This document shows, piece by piece, positions 27,365-37,147 of a stretch of DNA of 64,000 bases. The notes below the pieces were generated by a model. That model did no database searches, had not been told where the DNA came from, and was given only the letters and a program-made list of their open reading frames with translations. Position 1 is the stretch's first letter. The number at the start of each line of letters is the position of its first letter. Both the position numbers and the translations under genes were made by a program. Origin of the DNA: Shewanella polaris (GTDB taxonomy: Bacteria; Pseudomonadota; Gammaproteobacteria; Enterobacterales; Shewanellaceae); NCBI RefSeq assembly GCF_006385555.1, contig NZ_CP041036.1, forward strand, positions 992,001-1,056,000, written 5' to 3'.

Positions 27365-28480
27365 ATGTTGCGACTGTTGTTTCTTTTACCGTTTTTGTTT
27401 ATGTCTCAGCTTAATGCTGCAGAACAAAGTCGCGTGTTGATGGATATTGTCGATATTCAAGGGTTACGAGAAAACCAACTCGTAGGCTACGGTTTAGTGG
27501 TGGGGTTAAGCGGTTCTGGAGATCGTTCTCAGGTGCGGTTTACCAGCCAGTCAGTGGTGAACATGTTGAAACAGTTTGGGGTACAAGTAGATGACAATAC
27601 AGATCCTAAACTTAAGAACGTAGCAGCCGTAGCTGTGCATGCGATAGTCCCTTCGTTGGCTAGCCCAGGGCAAAGCATTGATGTAACAGTATCTTCCATC
27701 GGTGATGCAAAGAGCTTACAAGGCGGAACGTTATTAATGACACCGCTACGTGCGATAGATGGAGAAGTTTACGCAATAGCTCAAGGCAATTTAGTGGTTG
27801 GTGGGATCTCAGCGTCAGGTCGCAATGGATCTTCTGTTACCGTCAATGTGCCTACAGTGGGTAAAATTCCAAATGGTGCCTTACTCGAAGCATCGATCAA
27901 GAGCAATTTTAATGATAATCCAGATGTTATTTTGAATCTACGCGACCCCAGTTTTAAAACCGCTCGAAATATTGAGCGAGCAATTAATGATTTATTTGGT
28001 CCTGGGGTGGCTCGAGCAGACAGTCATGCAAAGGTGCTAGTGCGTGCACCTAAGAGCTCCAGCGAGCGTGTCACCTTTGTCTCTATGTTAGAAGAGTTAG
28101 AAATTATTCAGGGTCGTAAAGTTCCGAGGATTGTATTTAATAGTCGAACAGGAACGGTTGTAATGGGTGGCAATGTTGTTGTGCGTAAAGCCGCTGTTAG
28201 TCATGGTAACTTAACAGTTACGATTGTTGAGCGTGAAAACGTCAGTCAACCTAATGGTGCTTATCTTGGTAATGCCGCTGGGGAGACTGTCGTGACTAAT
28301 GACAGTCAAGTAACAATCGAACAAGATAATAAACGAATGTTTGTTTGGGAAGAAGGCGTTAATATTGAAGAGATCGTTAAGGCCGTTAATAGCTTAGGTG
28401 CTGCGCCGATGGACTTAATGGCAATACTTCAGGCCCTTAATGAGGCCGGTGCTTTAGAAGCTGAATTGGTGGTGATTTAA
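27365..28480 (+). CDS. flgI: P-ring protein FlgI (lateral)
   Basis: 371 residues from the ATG at 27365, which follows AAAGGATTTGACT and begins a signal peptide ([17 protein letters not shown]). A frame reaches 27335 inside flgH and would spoil the signal peptide. The FlgI core ([37 protein letters not shown]) is clear. Periplasmic ring in peptidoglycan. Confidence 0.95.
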   Translation: MLRLLFLLPFLFMSQLNAAEQSRVLMDIVDIQGLRENQLVGYGLVVGLSGSGDRSQVRFTSQSVVNMLKQFGVQVDDNTDPKLKNVAAVAVHAIVPSLASPGQSIDVTVSSIGDAKSLQGGTLLMTPLRAIDGEVYAIAQGNLVVGGISASGRNGSSVTVNVPTVGKIPNGALLEASIKSNFNDNPDVILNLRDPSFKTARNIERAINDLFGPGVARADSHAKVLVRAPKSSSERVTFVSMLEELEIIQGRKVPRIVFNSRTGTVVMGGNVVVRKAAVSHGNLTVTIVERENVSQPNGAYLGNAAGETVVTNDSQVTIEQDNKRMFVWEEGVNIEEIVKAVNSLGAAPMDLMAILQALNEAGALEAELVVI

Positions 28481-28908
28481 TGAAACTTGAGAATGGTGGC
28501 GGGTATTTATCTCAGCAAAGCGCTGGGGAACTAATTAAGACAAATGGTGAACATGGCGCACTTAAAGTGGTGAGTCAGCAATTTGAGGCGCAATTTTTAC
28601 AAACTGTACTTAAACAAATGCGTTCAGCTTCCGATGTAATGGCTGATGAAGACAGCCCTTTTTCCTCAAAAAATGATGGTTTGTATCGAGATCTTCATGA
28701 TGCTGAATTGGCAATGCACTTGAGTAAATTGCAAAACATGGGGTTGTCTGACGTAATGACAAAACAATTGTCTAGTGCCCTTAAGTCCGCACCGCAATCA
28801 GTCGCCTTGGAAAGTAATAATAAACAGGATAATGATATACAAGTCATGAATACTACAGCGATGCAACCTGCGTTAATTATGCCTAAGCTCGCCAAGGATA
28901 CTAAATGA
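28480..28908 (+). CDS. flgJ: Rod-capping protein FlgJ, without a muramidase domain
   Basis: 142 residues. Only the N-terminal rod-cap domain is present (QFEAQFLQTVLKQMRSASDVM...YRDLHDAELAMHLSK, about 28-85). The C-terminal glucosaminidase found in polar FlgJ proteins (~300 residues) is absent, as in other lateral-type FlgJ, so a separate enzyme must open the cell wall. The ATG overlaps the flgI stop by one base, and the stop overlaps the flgK ATG. Confidence 0.88.
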   Translation: MKLENGGGYLSQQSAGELIKTNGEHGALKVVSQQFEAQFLQTVLKQMRSASDVMADEDSPFSSKNDGLYRDLHDAELAMHLSKLQNMGLSDVMTKQLSSALKSAPQSVALESNNKQDNDIQVMNTTAMQPALIMPKLAKDTK

Positions 28909-30278
28909 ATATGCTCAATATTGGTAAATCGGGACTGTTTGCCAGTGCTGCTGCTCTAAATGCCACCTCGAATAATGTGGCCAATGCTATGGTTGCAGGT
29001 TATTCACGACAAGAAGTGATGACAAGCTCAGTTGGCGGTGGTGCCTATGGTGGTGGTGCGGGGGTCTATATTGATGGCGTTCGCCGTATTTCAGACCAAT
29101 ATGAAGTCGCTCAGTTGTGGGAAACAAATAGCAATGTTGGTTTTTCTAAAGTTCAAACCAGCTATTTAGGTCAAGCTGAACAGGTATTTGGTTCTGATGG
29201 TAATGATATTTCTCAAGGCCTGAGTTTAGTTTTTGCCGCTATGAGCTCGGCCATGGAGCAACCTAATTTGATTGCTCATCGTCAAAGTATTATTAATGAA
29301 ACCACAGCCTTAGTGCAACGTATAAATTCAATCAATGAAAGCTTAAGTTCACAACGTGAGCAGATTAATGAACAGTTAGGTTCATCGGTTAAACTGGCCA
29401 ATTCTCAATTAGATATTATCGATAAATTTAATCAAGATATTCGTTCTGCTAGTGCTGCTGGAACTGTCCCATCGGCCTTACTTGATGGGCGTGATGCTGC
29501 TGTGAGTGAGCTTGCTTCTTTGATCGATATACGTGTTGTCGAAGATGCCCAGGGATTAGTTAATATTTCATTGGCAAAAGGGGAACCATTATTATCTGGC
29601 AACACTAAAGCTATATTGAGTACTAGCCCAGATCCTTTAATGCCAATAAATAGCACTGTTAATATTGACTTTGGTAAGAGTAACTTTGTATTTGAAAGTT
29701 CAGTGGGCGGTTCTATGGGAGCCTTATTAAGTTATCGGGATGGGCAATTAGCTAATTCACAAGTTTATATTGATGAAATTGCACAGCACGTAGCCGATGA
29801 ATTTAATACGACTTTAGCTGGAGGAACTGATTTAACGGGCTCAGCCCCTACCAAAAATTTTCTAAGCTTTAATTCAGTTAACCCTGCAGGTAGCTTAAGT
29901 GTTACGGATGGGTTTAACCCAGAAGATTTAGCTCTTGGTCTCAATGGCACCTTAGGTGATAACAGTAACCTTCAAAACCTTACTAACCTCTCTAGTAAGT
30001 CCCTTACTTTTACTAGCTTAGGTGGTGTGGTCAATATGGCTGAATCCTTTTCTAGTATTGTAGGTATTTTAGGTTCCGCCTCAAGACAAGCTCAAGCGAA
30101 CTCTGCAACAAACCTTGATCTTCAAACAGAAGCTAAATCTCAATGGGCGAGTACTAGTGGTGTAAATTTCGATGAGGAAGGGGTTAATCTAATCGTTTAT
30201 CAACAGGCATATCAAGCAAATGCTAAAGTGATAAGTACGGCAGATAGTCTTTTTCAAACGGTATTAAATAGTTTTTAA
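28905..30278 (+). CDS. flgK: Hook-filament junction protein FlgK (lateral)
   Basis: 457 residues with axial helices at both ends (LNATSNNVANAMVAGYSRQEV and VNFDEEGVNLIVYQQAYQANAKVISTADSLFQTVLN). It is the first junction protein (HAP1) and an FlgN client. Its start overlaps flgJ by 4 bp. Confidence 0.95.
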   Translation: MNMLNIGKSGLFASAAALNATSNNVANAMVAGYSRQEVMTSSVGGGAYGGGAGVYIDGVRRISDQYEVAQLWETNSNVGFSKVQTSYLGQAEQVFGSDGNDISQGLSLVFAAMSSAMEQPNLIAHRQSIINETTALVQRINSINESLSSQREQINEQLGSSVKLANSQLDIIDKFNQDIRSASAAGTVPSALLDGRDAAVSELASLIDIRVVEDAQGLVNISLAKGEPLLSGNTKAILSTSPDPLMPINSTVNIDFGKSNFVFESSVGGSMGALLSYRDGQLANSQVYIDEIAQHVADEFNTTLAGGTDLTGSAPTKNFLSFNSVNPAGSLSVTDGFNPEDLALGLNGTLGDNSNLQNLTNLSSKSLTFTSLGGVVNMAESFSSIVGILGSASRQAQANSATNLDLQTEAKSQWASTSGVNFDEEGVNLIVYQQAYQANAKVISTADSLFQTVLNSF

Positions 30279-30288
30279 GGAGCTAGTC

Positions 30289-31206
30289 ATGCGCGTAACT
30301 ATGCAAAATCTTTACACCAATAATTTAACTAGTCTACAAAAGACTACAACTGATGTGGCGCGTTTAAATCAGATGATGTCTCAGGGGTTATCCCTTCTAG
30401 CGCCATCGGATGACCCTGTTGGTGCCGTACGAGTGATGGCCAGCGAGCGTGACTTAGCCGCTGTAGAGCAATACGTTAATAATATTGATGCTGTAAGTAC
30501 TAGCTTAGGCCGTTCCGAAACTCATTTAAACAGCATGGTAGACGTTCAACTTAGAATGCGTGAAATAGGGGTGTTAGCAAACACTGGGTCTTTATCTCCG
30601 TCGGATCGAAGTGCATATGCTTCAGAATTAGATGAACTACTTAAATCCCTTGTTAGTAGTATAAATGCTAAAGACGATGGTGGTAATTCAATATTTGCTG
30701 GTAATCTAGTGGATGTTGATACTGTAATACTCGACGCAACGGGTAAATATGTTTATCAAGGAGACAATAATAAACGTCAAGTGCAAACATCTCCTTCTTC
30801 ATGGGTTGATTCGAACTCAACTGCACAAAGTTTACTTTTCGATAATGTTAGCCAAGATATACTTAATGCAACTGTTGATTATATAAATACATTAAATGAT
30901 CCAACGCTTACTCCAGGTGTACCAGCCTTTGATACAGCGTCCGCGGCATATCAAGCATCTTTAGATGATACATTAGGTAGCATTAATGCTGTGATTACCA
31001 ATATTGGTGGAAAACAAAACAGCTTGGCTTTAATGAAGACTTCTCATGAAGAAATGTCTTTATTTAATAAGTTAGTGATTGGTGAAACACAAGAGCTAGA
31101 TTATGCTGCCGCTACCGCTGAGTTTAATGTGAAATTAACGGCGCTTAAAGTCACTCAAGAAACTTTTGTTCAAGTGAGTCGTTTAAGTTTGTTTGACCAT
31201 ATGTAA
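30289..31206 (+). CDS. flgL: Hook-filament junction protein FlgL (lateral)
   Basis: 305 residues with flagellin-like ends. The N-terminus (LYTNNLTSLQKTTTDVARLNQMMSQGLSLLAPSDDP) and C-terminal coiled coil match FlgL (HAP3). 10 bp after flgK. Confidence 0.93.
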   Translation: MRVTMQNLYTNNLTSLQKTTTDVARLNQMMSQGLSLLAPSDDPVGAVRVMASERDLAAVEQYVNNIDAVSTSLGRSETHLNSMVDVQLRMREIGVLANTGSLSPSDRSAYASELDELLKSLVSSINAKDDGGNSIFAGNLVDVDTVILDATGKYVYQGDNNKRQVQTSPSSWVDSNSTAQSLLFDNVSQDILNATVDYINTLNDPTLTPGVPAFDTASAAYQASLDDTLGSINAVITNIGGKQNSLALMKTSHEEMSLFNKLVIGETQELDYAAATAEFNVKLTALKVTQETFVQVSRLSLFDHM

Positions 31207-31248
31207 TCTAACAATGCTCGTTAAGAAATCGCCTAAAGGTAATATAAG

Positions 31249-32289
31249 ATGATAAAAGGGGTTGGTGAGTCACTCAACGTTATGCGCCAAAGCCAAAGCT
31301 TAGCGCCGAGTAGTGCGGCTGGTATTGCCAGTCAGCCTCAGATTCTAGAAAAACAAAGGTCTATTCCTAAACACAGATTAGACAGTTACCAACGTTGGGC
31401 TAAAACAACCGCAGAGCAGCACAGCATCAGTGCTTCGCAAGTTGCTTTACAATCGTTGAATCAAGCTAAGCAACTTTTACAACAATTAGGTCGAGTGTTG
31501 CAGCATGTGCAACGACAAGACAACGGAGGCCGGGAAGACCCCCGTCATTCCTTGTTAGATAATGCAGAAGCGTTAAGACAACAGATAATAGCCTTAGAAC
31601 CAAGATATCAAGGTATTCAATTACTCGACCATCACTTTAATCTGCTGTCATCGACGTCTAACTCAGCAAGTCATGCTTTTGTATTTAAATCAGTGGACTT
31701 AATTGCGACCAAAGAGCACGCTGAAAAAATTCACTTACAACTTGGGCGCCAAAGCCGCATAGTGTATTTACCTGCAGGATATAGTCGAGAATCTTTGTTA
31801 CAACTGATTACCCCAATCTTTAAAAGCCTTGATATTAACTTAGAGTGGACTGGTCAGGAGCTGATCTATAAAGCCAGCACTCAAGCTTGGTTGGCAGTAC
31901 AAGCTGGTGTGCTTATGATGGGAGAAGGGCAACGTTTACCTGCTGGAGAGTTGAGGCAAATCCGCATAGAACCAAGGTATCACTGGCAAGACCCAAGGGA
32001 ATGGGATCTCGTTGAACAAGGACAACTAAAAGCCAGCCAAGCCAAAATTGCTAAAACGCAACAAAAAATTAGCCAACAAACAGCTGAAATTGAGGCTGTG
32101 CATCAATTATTACTTGATAGAGTAAAAGGCGCTAAAGTTGTAAATTCCAATGAGTTAGGTAATGAAGCCAAATCGGCGCTGAATTCATTATATAAATACA
32201 TGAAACCTCATCCTTTTAGCTATCAAATTGCTTCCCTAATGGCCCAAGGTAATACAAACAGAGATCAAGTTGGTGCCCTGCTGGGGTAA
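31249..32289 (+). CDS. lafW: Putative lateral hook-associated protein LafW
   Basis: 346 residues. Not a standard flagellar protein, but its place between flgL and the flagellin is that of lafW in lateral (Flag-2) clusters, where it is annotated as hook-associated. It is rich in Gln, with helices near residues 55-90 and a coiled coil near 255-285; no signal peptide. It may be a cap or chaperone-like component. The name rests on position rather than visible homology. A strong terminator begins 31 bp after the stop, and the stop codon lies at the first bases of a 2.28-kb repeat. Confidence 0.55.
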   Translation: MIKGVGESLNVMRQSQSLAPSSAAGIASQPQILEKQRSIPKHRLDSYQRWAKTTAEQHSISASQVALQSLNQAKQLLQQLGRVLQHVQRQDNGGREDPRHSLLDNAEALRQQIIALEPRYQGIQLLDHHFNLLSSTSNSASHAFVFKSVDLIATKEHAEKIHLQLGRQSRIVYLPAGYSRESLLQLITPIFKSLDINLEWTGQELIYKASTQAWLAVQAGVLMMGEGQRLPAGELRQIRIEPRYHWQDPREWDLVEQGQLKASQAKIAKTQQKISQQTAEIEAVHQLLLDRVKGAKVVNSNELGNEAKSALNSLYKYMKPHPFSYQIASLMAQGNTNRDQVGALLG

Positions 32290-32319
32290 CCCCCATATAG
32301 AGATGTTATTTCATTCAAT

Positions 32320-32343
32320 AAAAAAGAACTTAGGTTCTTTTTT
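32320..32343 (+). terminator. Terminator after lafW (in repeat copy 1)
   Basis: The perfect 10-bp stem AAAAAAGAAC / GTTCTTTTTT has the loop TTAG, with the T-run built into the right arm. Confidence 0.85.
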
Positions 32344-33525
32344 AAAGACTTTTTTGCTGTCAACTGCTCATCCATAAGTACAATAAATAATTAGAACTTG
32401 TTATATACTCTATAAACCATAGACGAATATTGACAGGTTTCTGGACCTTCAATGCTGCTTAATATGATTTTTACATACAACTGCAAAGTCTAATTTGTGC
32501 CATAAAAAATAAGACATTCCTAGCATCCATGGGGGTCAGATGCAGAGCAACATCTTCTTCATTTCTCTACCTTCAGCATCCATGCTGTCGTATTTTGAAA
32601 ACATCTAACGAAGCATAAAGGACTTTGAAACCCGCCAGAATGGAGTTTCTCAAGTATTCCACTTTTGTGTTGCATCGACTTAAAAAGGGAGCAATCATAT
32701 TTACACCAATGCGCTTTGAATTGTAAAAACTGAGAGACTCTGATCTGACCAGATATTTAATGAGATTGGTATGATTTTCCTAGCAGGACAGAAATCCCGC
32801 TGAATGGCCAGATAATTATTGGAATTAATATAACACATCTACAATAACAGCTTTAGATTTAACTTCTTAAGGTATTGATTTAATTTGTGTTTGTGGTAAT
32901 TGTTGATGGGTGATGCAGTGATAGAAATGAAAGGGCATTTTGCTCCCTCATTAACTTTACCATAGCAATGAAAGGCGGCGTTAGTTTCATTACTCGGATT
33001 GAGTGGGATGATCATATGGTGCAGATACCTAAGAGAATAAAATCTTATGTCGACAACAAAAAGCGAATACAAATCATACTTTGGTATTGCTATAATCTCA
33101 ACACTGTTAGAAATGACTTTTTAAGTTGAAACTTATCGAGATGTAATATCTGAGTTGTAAAATAATTGGATATTGTGTGGACGTGTAATCACATTGTTTA
33201 GAAATGAAATAGATTCAGTTCGTTTAGAATATGGACCGAATATCACTTTATATAAAATTATTGAAGCTATCATCATTCACTTCATTTGGTAATAATCAAA
33301 AGACTTACCAGAACAAATCAAGCGGTTGTTACTGTGTTATTTGCTATAGAGTAAATAAACCCTAATAAAGGCGAACCATATTTTTATCAATCTTAGCTCC
33401 GTTTTTCCTATGAAAGAGTAAAATGGAACTCGTTTAGTACAAACTAATTTTTTTGTCCTTTAAGATGCTATTGTTATGTAGTGTGTTGTTTAGATGGTTT
33501 TAATTTATTGAGCGTTATTGTTTTG

Positions 33526-33547
33526 ACCTCGTTATGAGGTGGTTTTT
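33526..33547 (+). promoter_or_regulatory. Small hairpin plus T-run in the flagellin 5' region (copy 1)
   Basis: ACCTC (33526-33530) and GAGGT (33536-33540) flank GTTAT and are followed by GGTTTTTTG, about 95 bp before the flagellin ATG. It resembles a weak attenuator or a leader stem. The identical element in copy 2 is at about 37030-37051. Confidence 0.35.
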
Positions 33548-33643
33548 TGTCTAACTAATAAATTTTTTTATTTCAGTTTCGTCTGTGAGTGTCGTTTTAA
33601 TACTTTGGATAACAAAAAAACTTATTTTCTTGGAGTAACAATT

Positions 33644-34450
33644 ATGCTTTCAGTACACACAAACTATGCTTCACTTGTTTCACAAGGTGCAGTTAATAAA
33701 AGTAACGACCTATTAACTTCAGCTATGGAACGTTTATCTACAGGTCTTCGTATCAACAGTGCTGCAGATGATGCTGCTGGTCTACAAATTGCTAACCGCA
33801 TGAATGCCAACATCACAGGTATGCAAGCTGCAACCCGTAATATTTCTGATGCAACATCAATGTTACAGACTGCTGATGGTGCGTTAGAAGAATTAACTAC
33901 AATCGCTAACCGTCAAAAAGAATTAGCAACACAAGCTGCCAACGGCGTGAACTCTACAGACGATTTGATTGCATTGGATGCCGAATATCAAGCACTAATT
34001 CTAGAATCTGCGCGTATTACTGATAAAACCACTTATGCTGGTAATAATTTATTTACGTCATTAACAACAGGAACTGGTGTCACCTTCCAAATTGGTGCTG
34101 GTACTACAGAGCAGTTGTCAACACTTCTAGTCGCACCTGCAGCAGTTGGTGGTAATTTATTAACTTCTGCTGCAGCTCTTACAGCAATGGCTGATGTTGA
34201 TACAAATATTGGCGAAGTTGGTACAGCTCGTTCAGTTCTAGGTGCTAGCATTAACCGTTTAGGTCATACATCATCTAACCTTGCTAGTGTAATTGAAAAT
34301 ACTCAAACTGCTGCAGGCCGTATCATGGATACTGATTTCGCAGTTGAATCTGCTAACATGACTCGTAACCAATTGTTAGTTCAAGCGGGTACTTCAATAT
34401 TATCATCAGCTAACCAAAATACTGGTTTAGTGATGGGTCTATTAGGTTAA
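33644..34450 (+). CDS. lafA: Lateral flagellin, copy 1
   Basis: 268 residues from the ATG at 33644 (TTGGAGT 7 nt upstream, N-terminus MLSVHTNYASLVSQGAVNKSN). The frame runs open to 33539 but that stretch is leader. D0/D1 helices are at both ends (RLSTGLRINSAADDAAGLQIANRM; ESANMTRNQLLVQAGTSILSSANQNTGLVMGLLG), with a very short variable domain (~140-185). It polymerises into the lateral filament. The DNA equals copy 2 except for about 20 substitutions and a 6-bp length difference in 34062-34195, plus two silent changes. Confidence 0.95.
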   Translation: MLSVHTNYASLVSQGAVNKSNDLLTSAMERLSTGLRINSAADDAAGLQIANRMNANITGMQAATRNISDATSMLQTADGALEELTTIANRQKELATQAANGVNSTDDLIALDAEYQALILESARITDKTTYAGNNLFTSLTTGTGVTFQIGAGTTEQLSTLLVAPAAVGGNLLTSAAALTAMADVDTNIGEVGTARSVLGASINRLGHTSSNLASVIENTQTAAGRIMDTDFAVESANMTRNQLLVQAGTSILSSANQNTGLVMGLLG

Positions 34451-34482
34451 TTTAACACCAGCCTAACTTTCCGATATTGAAC

Positions 34483-34507
34483 AAAAAGGACCTCAGGGTC
34501 CTTTTTT
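34483..34507 (+). terminator. Terminator of flagellin copy 1
   Basis: AAAAAGGACC-TCAG-GGTCCTTTTTT, a classic rho-independent structure 33 bp after the stop. Confidence 0.9.
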
Positions 34508-34565
34508 ATTGTCTTGCAATTATAAGTCTTACAACTGTTATAGAACTCATAATATGAAGATAATC

Positions 34566-35788
34566 ACGGCAAGATCATTATAAATTAAACTTTTTGAATA
34601 ACTCCTGATCAGATCAAGGAATAATAGTTTCCTTGGTAAATGACAATGAGCACTACTTTTCTGACACATTTTAATTCAATTACAGATCCTCGTATTGAAC
34701 GTTGTAAAAAACATCAACTCATCGATATTCTTCTACTCGCTATCTGTGCAGTACTCTCTGGGGCCGAGGGGTGGGAGGATATTGAGGACTTTGGTCACCT
34801 TAAGCTTGATTGGCTAAAAAAATACGGTACTTTCCCAGCAGGTATACCAAAGCATGACACCATCGCCCGTGTTATTTGTCGATTAAAATCAAATGAAATA
34901 GAAAAAGCCTTTCAGTCTTGGATTTCATCTCTGATAGAAACGACAGGCGCTGATATTATTGCCATTGATGGAAAGACTGCACGACGCTCATTTACCACAC
35001 AAGACCGAAAAACGGCATTACATACCGTGAGTGCATGGAGTTGCCAGCACCAATTAGTGCTAGGGCAAACCGCTGTTGATAATAAAACCAATGAAATAAC
35101 GGCAATACCTGAGTTACTCGCGATGTTAGATATTGAAAACAGCATCATTACGCTTGATGCAATGGGATGCCAGCAAAGCATTGCAAAACAAATCGTCAAA
35201 CAAAAAGCTGATTATATTTTCGCACTCAAAGGTAATCACTCAGGCATGCAGGATGAATTAGAAGCTTGGTGGCATAAAAGTCAACGAGAAGGTTTTGATG
35301 AAAATAACATGGATGAGCACATTGAAATAACCGCTGGACATGGACGTATTGAAACAAGAGCTTGCCAACAGTTATTGATAAACAAAGACTGGCTCGCTAA
35401 ACCTTTCAGATGGTCAGGCTTGCAGAGTGTTATTAAGGTTACATCGCAAGTTCATGATAAATCAACGGGTGCAAATACGATAGAAACACGTTGGTATATC
35501 AGTTCATTAGGCCTAAATGCAGCGCAAGCGCTCAATGCAGTACGAAGTCATTGGCAGGTTGAAAGTATGCATTGGATGTTAGATATGACTTTCAGAGAAG
35601 ATGAATCGAGAATACGGAAACAACAAGGCCACTGGTATTTAATGTGATGCGGAAAATTGCCATGGCTTTACTTAAACGAGATGATACAAAATCAGCTAGC
35701 ATCGCGAGGAAAAAGAAAATGGCAGGGTTAGACGATGATTATCGCTCAACCCTGTTGGAGTCTGGAATTAAAATACGCTAGTCGTGGA
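34566..35788 (+). mobile_element. Remnant of an ISAs1-family insertion sequence between the flagellin repeats
   Basis: About 1.2 kb lying exactly between the two copies of the flagellin repeat. It carries an ISAs1-type transposase gene with one frameshift. I could not identify terminal inverted repeats or a target duplication. The right flank runs straight from the transposase stop into the second repeat after 7 bp, so the right end of the element appears to be lost. Confidence 0.7.
34640..35781 (+). pseudogene. ISAs1-family transposase, frameshifted
   Basis: The first 335 codons encode a clear ISAs1/H-repeat DDE transposase (ITDPRIERCKKHQLIDILLLAICAVLSGAEGWEDIEDFG; DIIAIDGKTARRSF; ADYIFALKGNHSGMQDEL; HWQVESMHWMLDMTFREDESRIRK). 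A stop at 35645-35647 cuts it short. The C-terminal continuation (VMRKIAMALLKRDDTKSASI...) reads on from about 35632 in another frame to a TAG at 35779-35781. One base is missing near 35625-35640. No slippery heptamer is seen, so this is decay or a sequencing error rather than programmed frameshifting. Confidence 0.85.
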
Positions 35789-35822
35789 GTAACCCCCATA
35801 TAGAGATGTTATTTCATTCAGT

Positions 35823-35846
35823 AAAAAAGAACTTAGGTTCTTTTTT
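35823..35846 (+). terminator. Duplicated lafW-type terminator (repeat copy 2)
   Basis: Same AAAAAAGAAC / GTTCTTTTTT stem as at 32320-32343, now 41 bp after the transposase stop. Confidence 0.8.
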
Positions 35847-37147
35847 AAAGACTTTTTTGCTGTCAACTGCTCATCCATAAGTACAATAAATAATTAGAAC
35901 TTGTTATATACTCTATAAACCATAGACGAATATTGACAGGTTTCTGGACCTTCAATGCTGCTTAATATGATTTTTACATACAACTGCAAAGTCTAATTTG
36001 TGCCATAAAAAATAAGACATTCCTAGCATCCATGGGGGTCAGATGCAGAGCAACATCTTCTTCATTTCTCTACCTTCAGCATCCATGCTGTCGTATTTTG
36101 AAAACATCTAACGAAGCATAAAGGACTTTGAAACCCGCCAGAATGGAGTTTCTCAAGTATTCCACTTTTGTGTTGCATCGACTTAAAAAGGGAGCAATCA
36201 TATTTACACCAATGCGCTTTGAATTGTAAAAACTGAGAGACTCTGATCTGACCAGATATTTAATGAGATTGGTATGATTTTCCTAGCAGGACAGAAATCC
36301 CGCTGAATGGCCAGATAATTATTGGAATTAATATAACACATCTACAATAACAGCTTTAGATTTAACTTCTTAAGGTATTGATTTAATTTGTGTTTGTGGT
36401 AATTGTTGATGGGTGATGCAGTGATAGAAATGAAAGGGCATTTTGCTCCCTCATTAACTTTACCATAGCAATGAAAGGCGGCGTTAGTTTCATTACTCGG
36501 ATTGAGTGGGATGATCATATGGTGCAGATACCTAAGAGAATAAAATCTTATGTCGACAACAAAAAGCGAATACAAATCATACTTTGGTATTGCTATAATC
36601 TCAACACTGTTAGAAATGACTTTTTAAGTTGAAACTTATCGAGATGTAATATCTGAGTTGTAAAATAATTGGATATTGTGTGGACGTGTAATCACATTGT
36701 TTAGAAATGAAATAGATTCAGTTCGTTTAGAATATGGACCGAATATCACTTTATATAAAATTATTGAAGCTATCATCATTCACTTCATTTGGTAATAATC
36801 AAAAGACTTACCAGAACAAATCAAGCGGTTGTTACTGTGTTATTTGCTATAGAGTAAATAAACCCTAATAAAGGCGAACCATATTTTTATCAATCTTAGC
36901 TCCGTTTTTCCTATGAAAGAGTAAAATGGAACTCGTTTAGTACAAACTAATTTTTTTGTCCTTTAAGATGCTATTGTTATGTAGTGTGTTGTTTTAGTTG
37001 GTTTTAATTTATTGAGCGTTATTGTTTTGACCTCGTTATGAGGTGGTTTTTTGTCTAACTAATAAATTTTTTTATTTCAGTTTCGTCTGTGAGTGTCGTT
37101 TTAATACTTTGGATAACAAAAAAACTTATTTTCTTGGAGTAACAATT

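Larger units (their letters stand above)
32286..34565. repeat. Direct repeat unit, copy 1 (flagellin plus upstream non-coding DNA)
   Basis: 2280 bp, matching 35789-38063 almost base for base. The unit starts at the lafW stop codon and ends 115 bp after the flagellin stop. Outside the flagellin I found only about three or four differences: A/G at 32318, a small change near 33490, and T/C at 34522. The 1.35 kb from lafW to the flagellin ATG holds no recognisable gene. A 77-codon minus-strand frame at 32839-33072 has no support. The hairpin CAGCAT-CC-ATGCTG near 32578 lies in it. Confidence 0.95.

Noticed and set aside
32839..33072. 77-codon minus-strand ORF in the flagellin spacer (repeated at 36342-36575)
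   Set aside because: It has no ribosome binding site or recognisable motif and lies in AT-rich spacer DNA. Its second copy exists only because the whole spacer is duplicated.
35620..35650. Programmed ribosomal frameshift in the transposase
   Set aside because: No slippery heptamer or downstream pseudoknot is evident. A missing base by decay or sequencing error is simpler.
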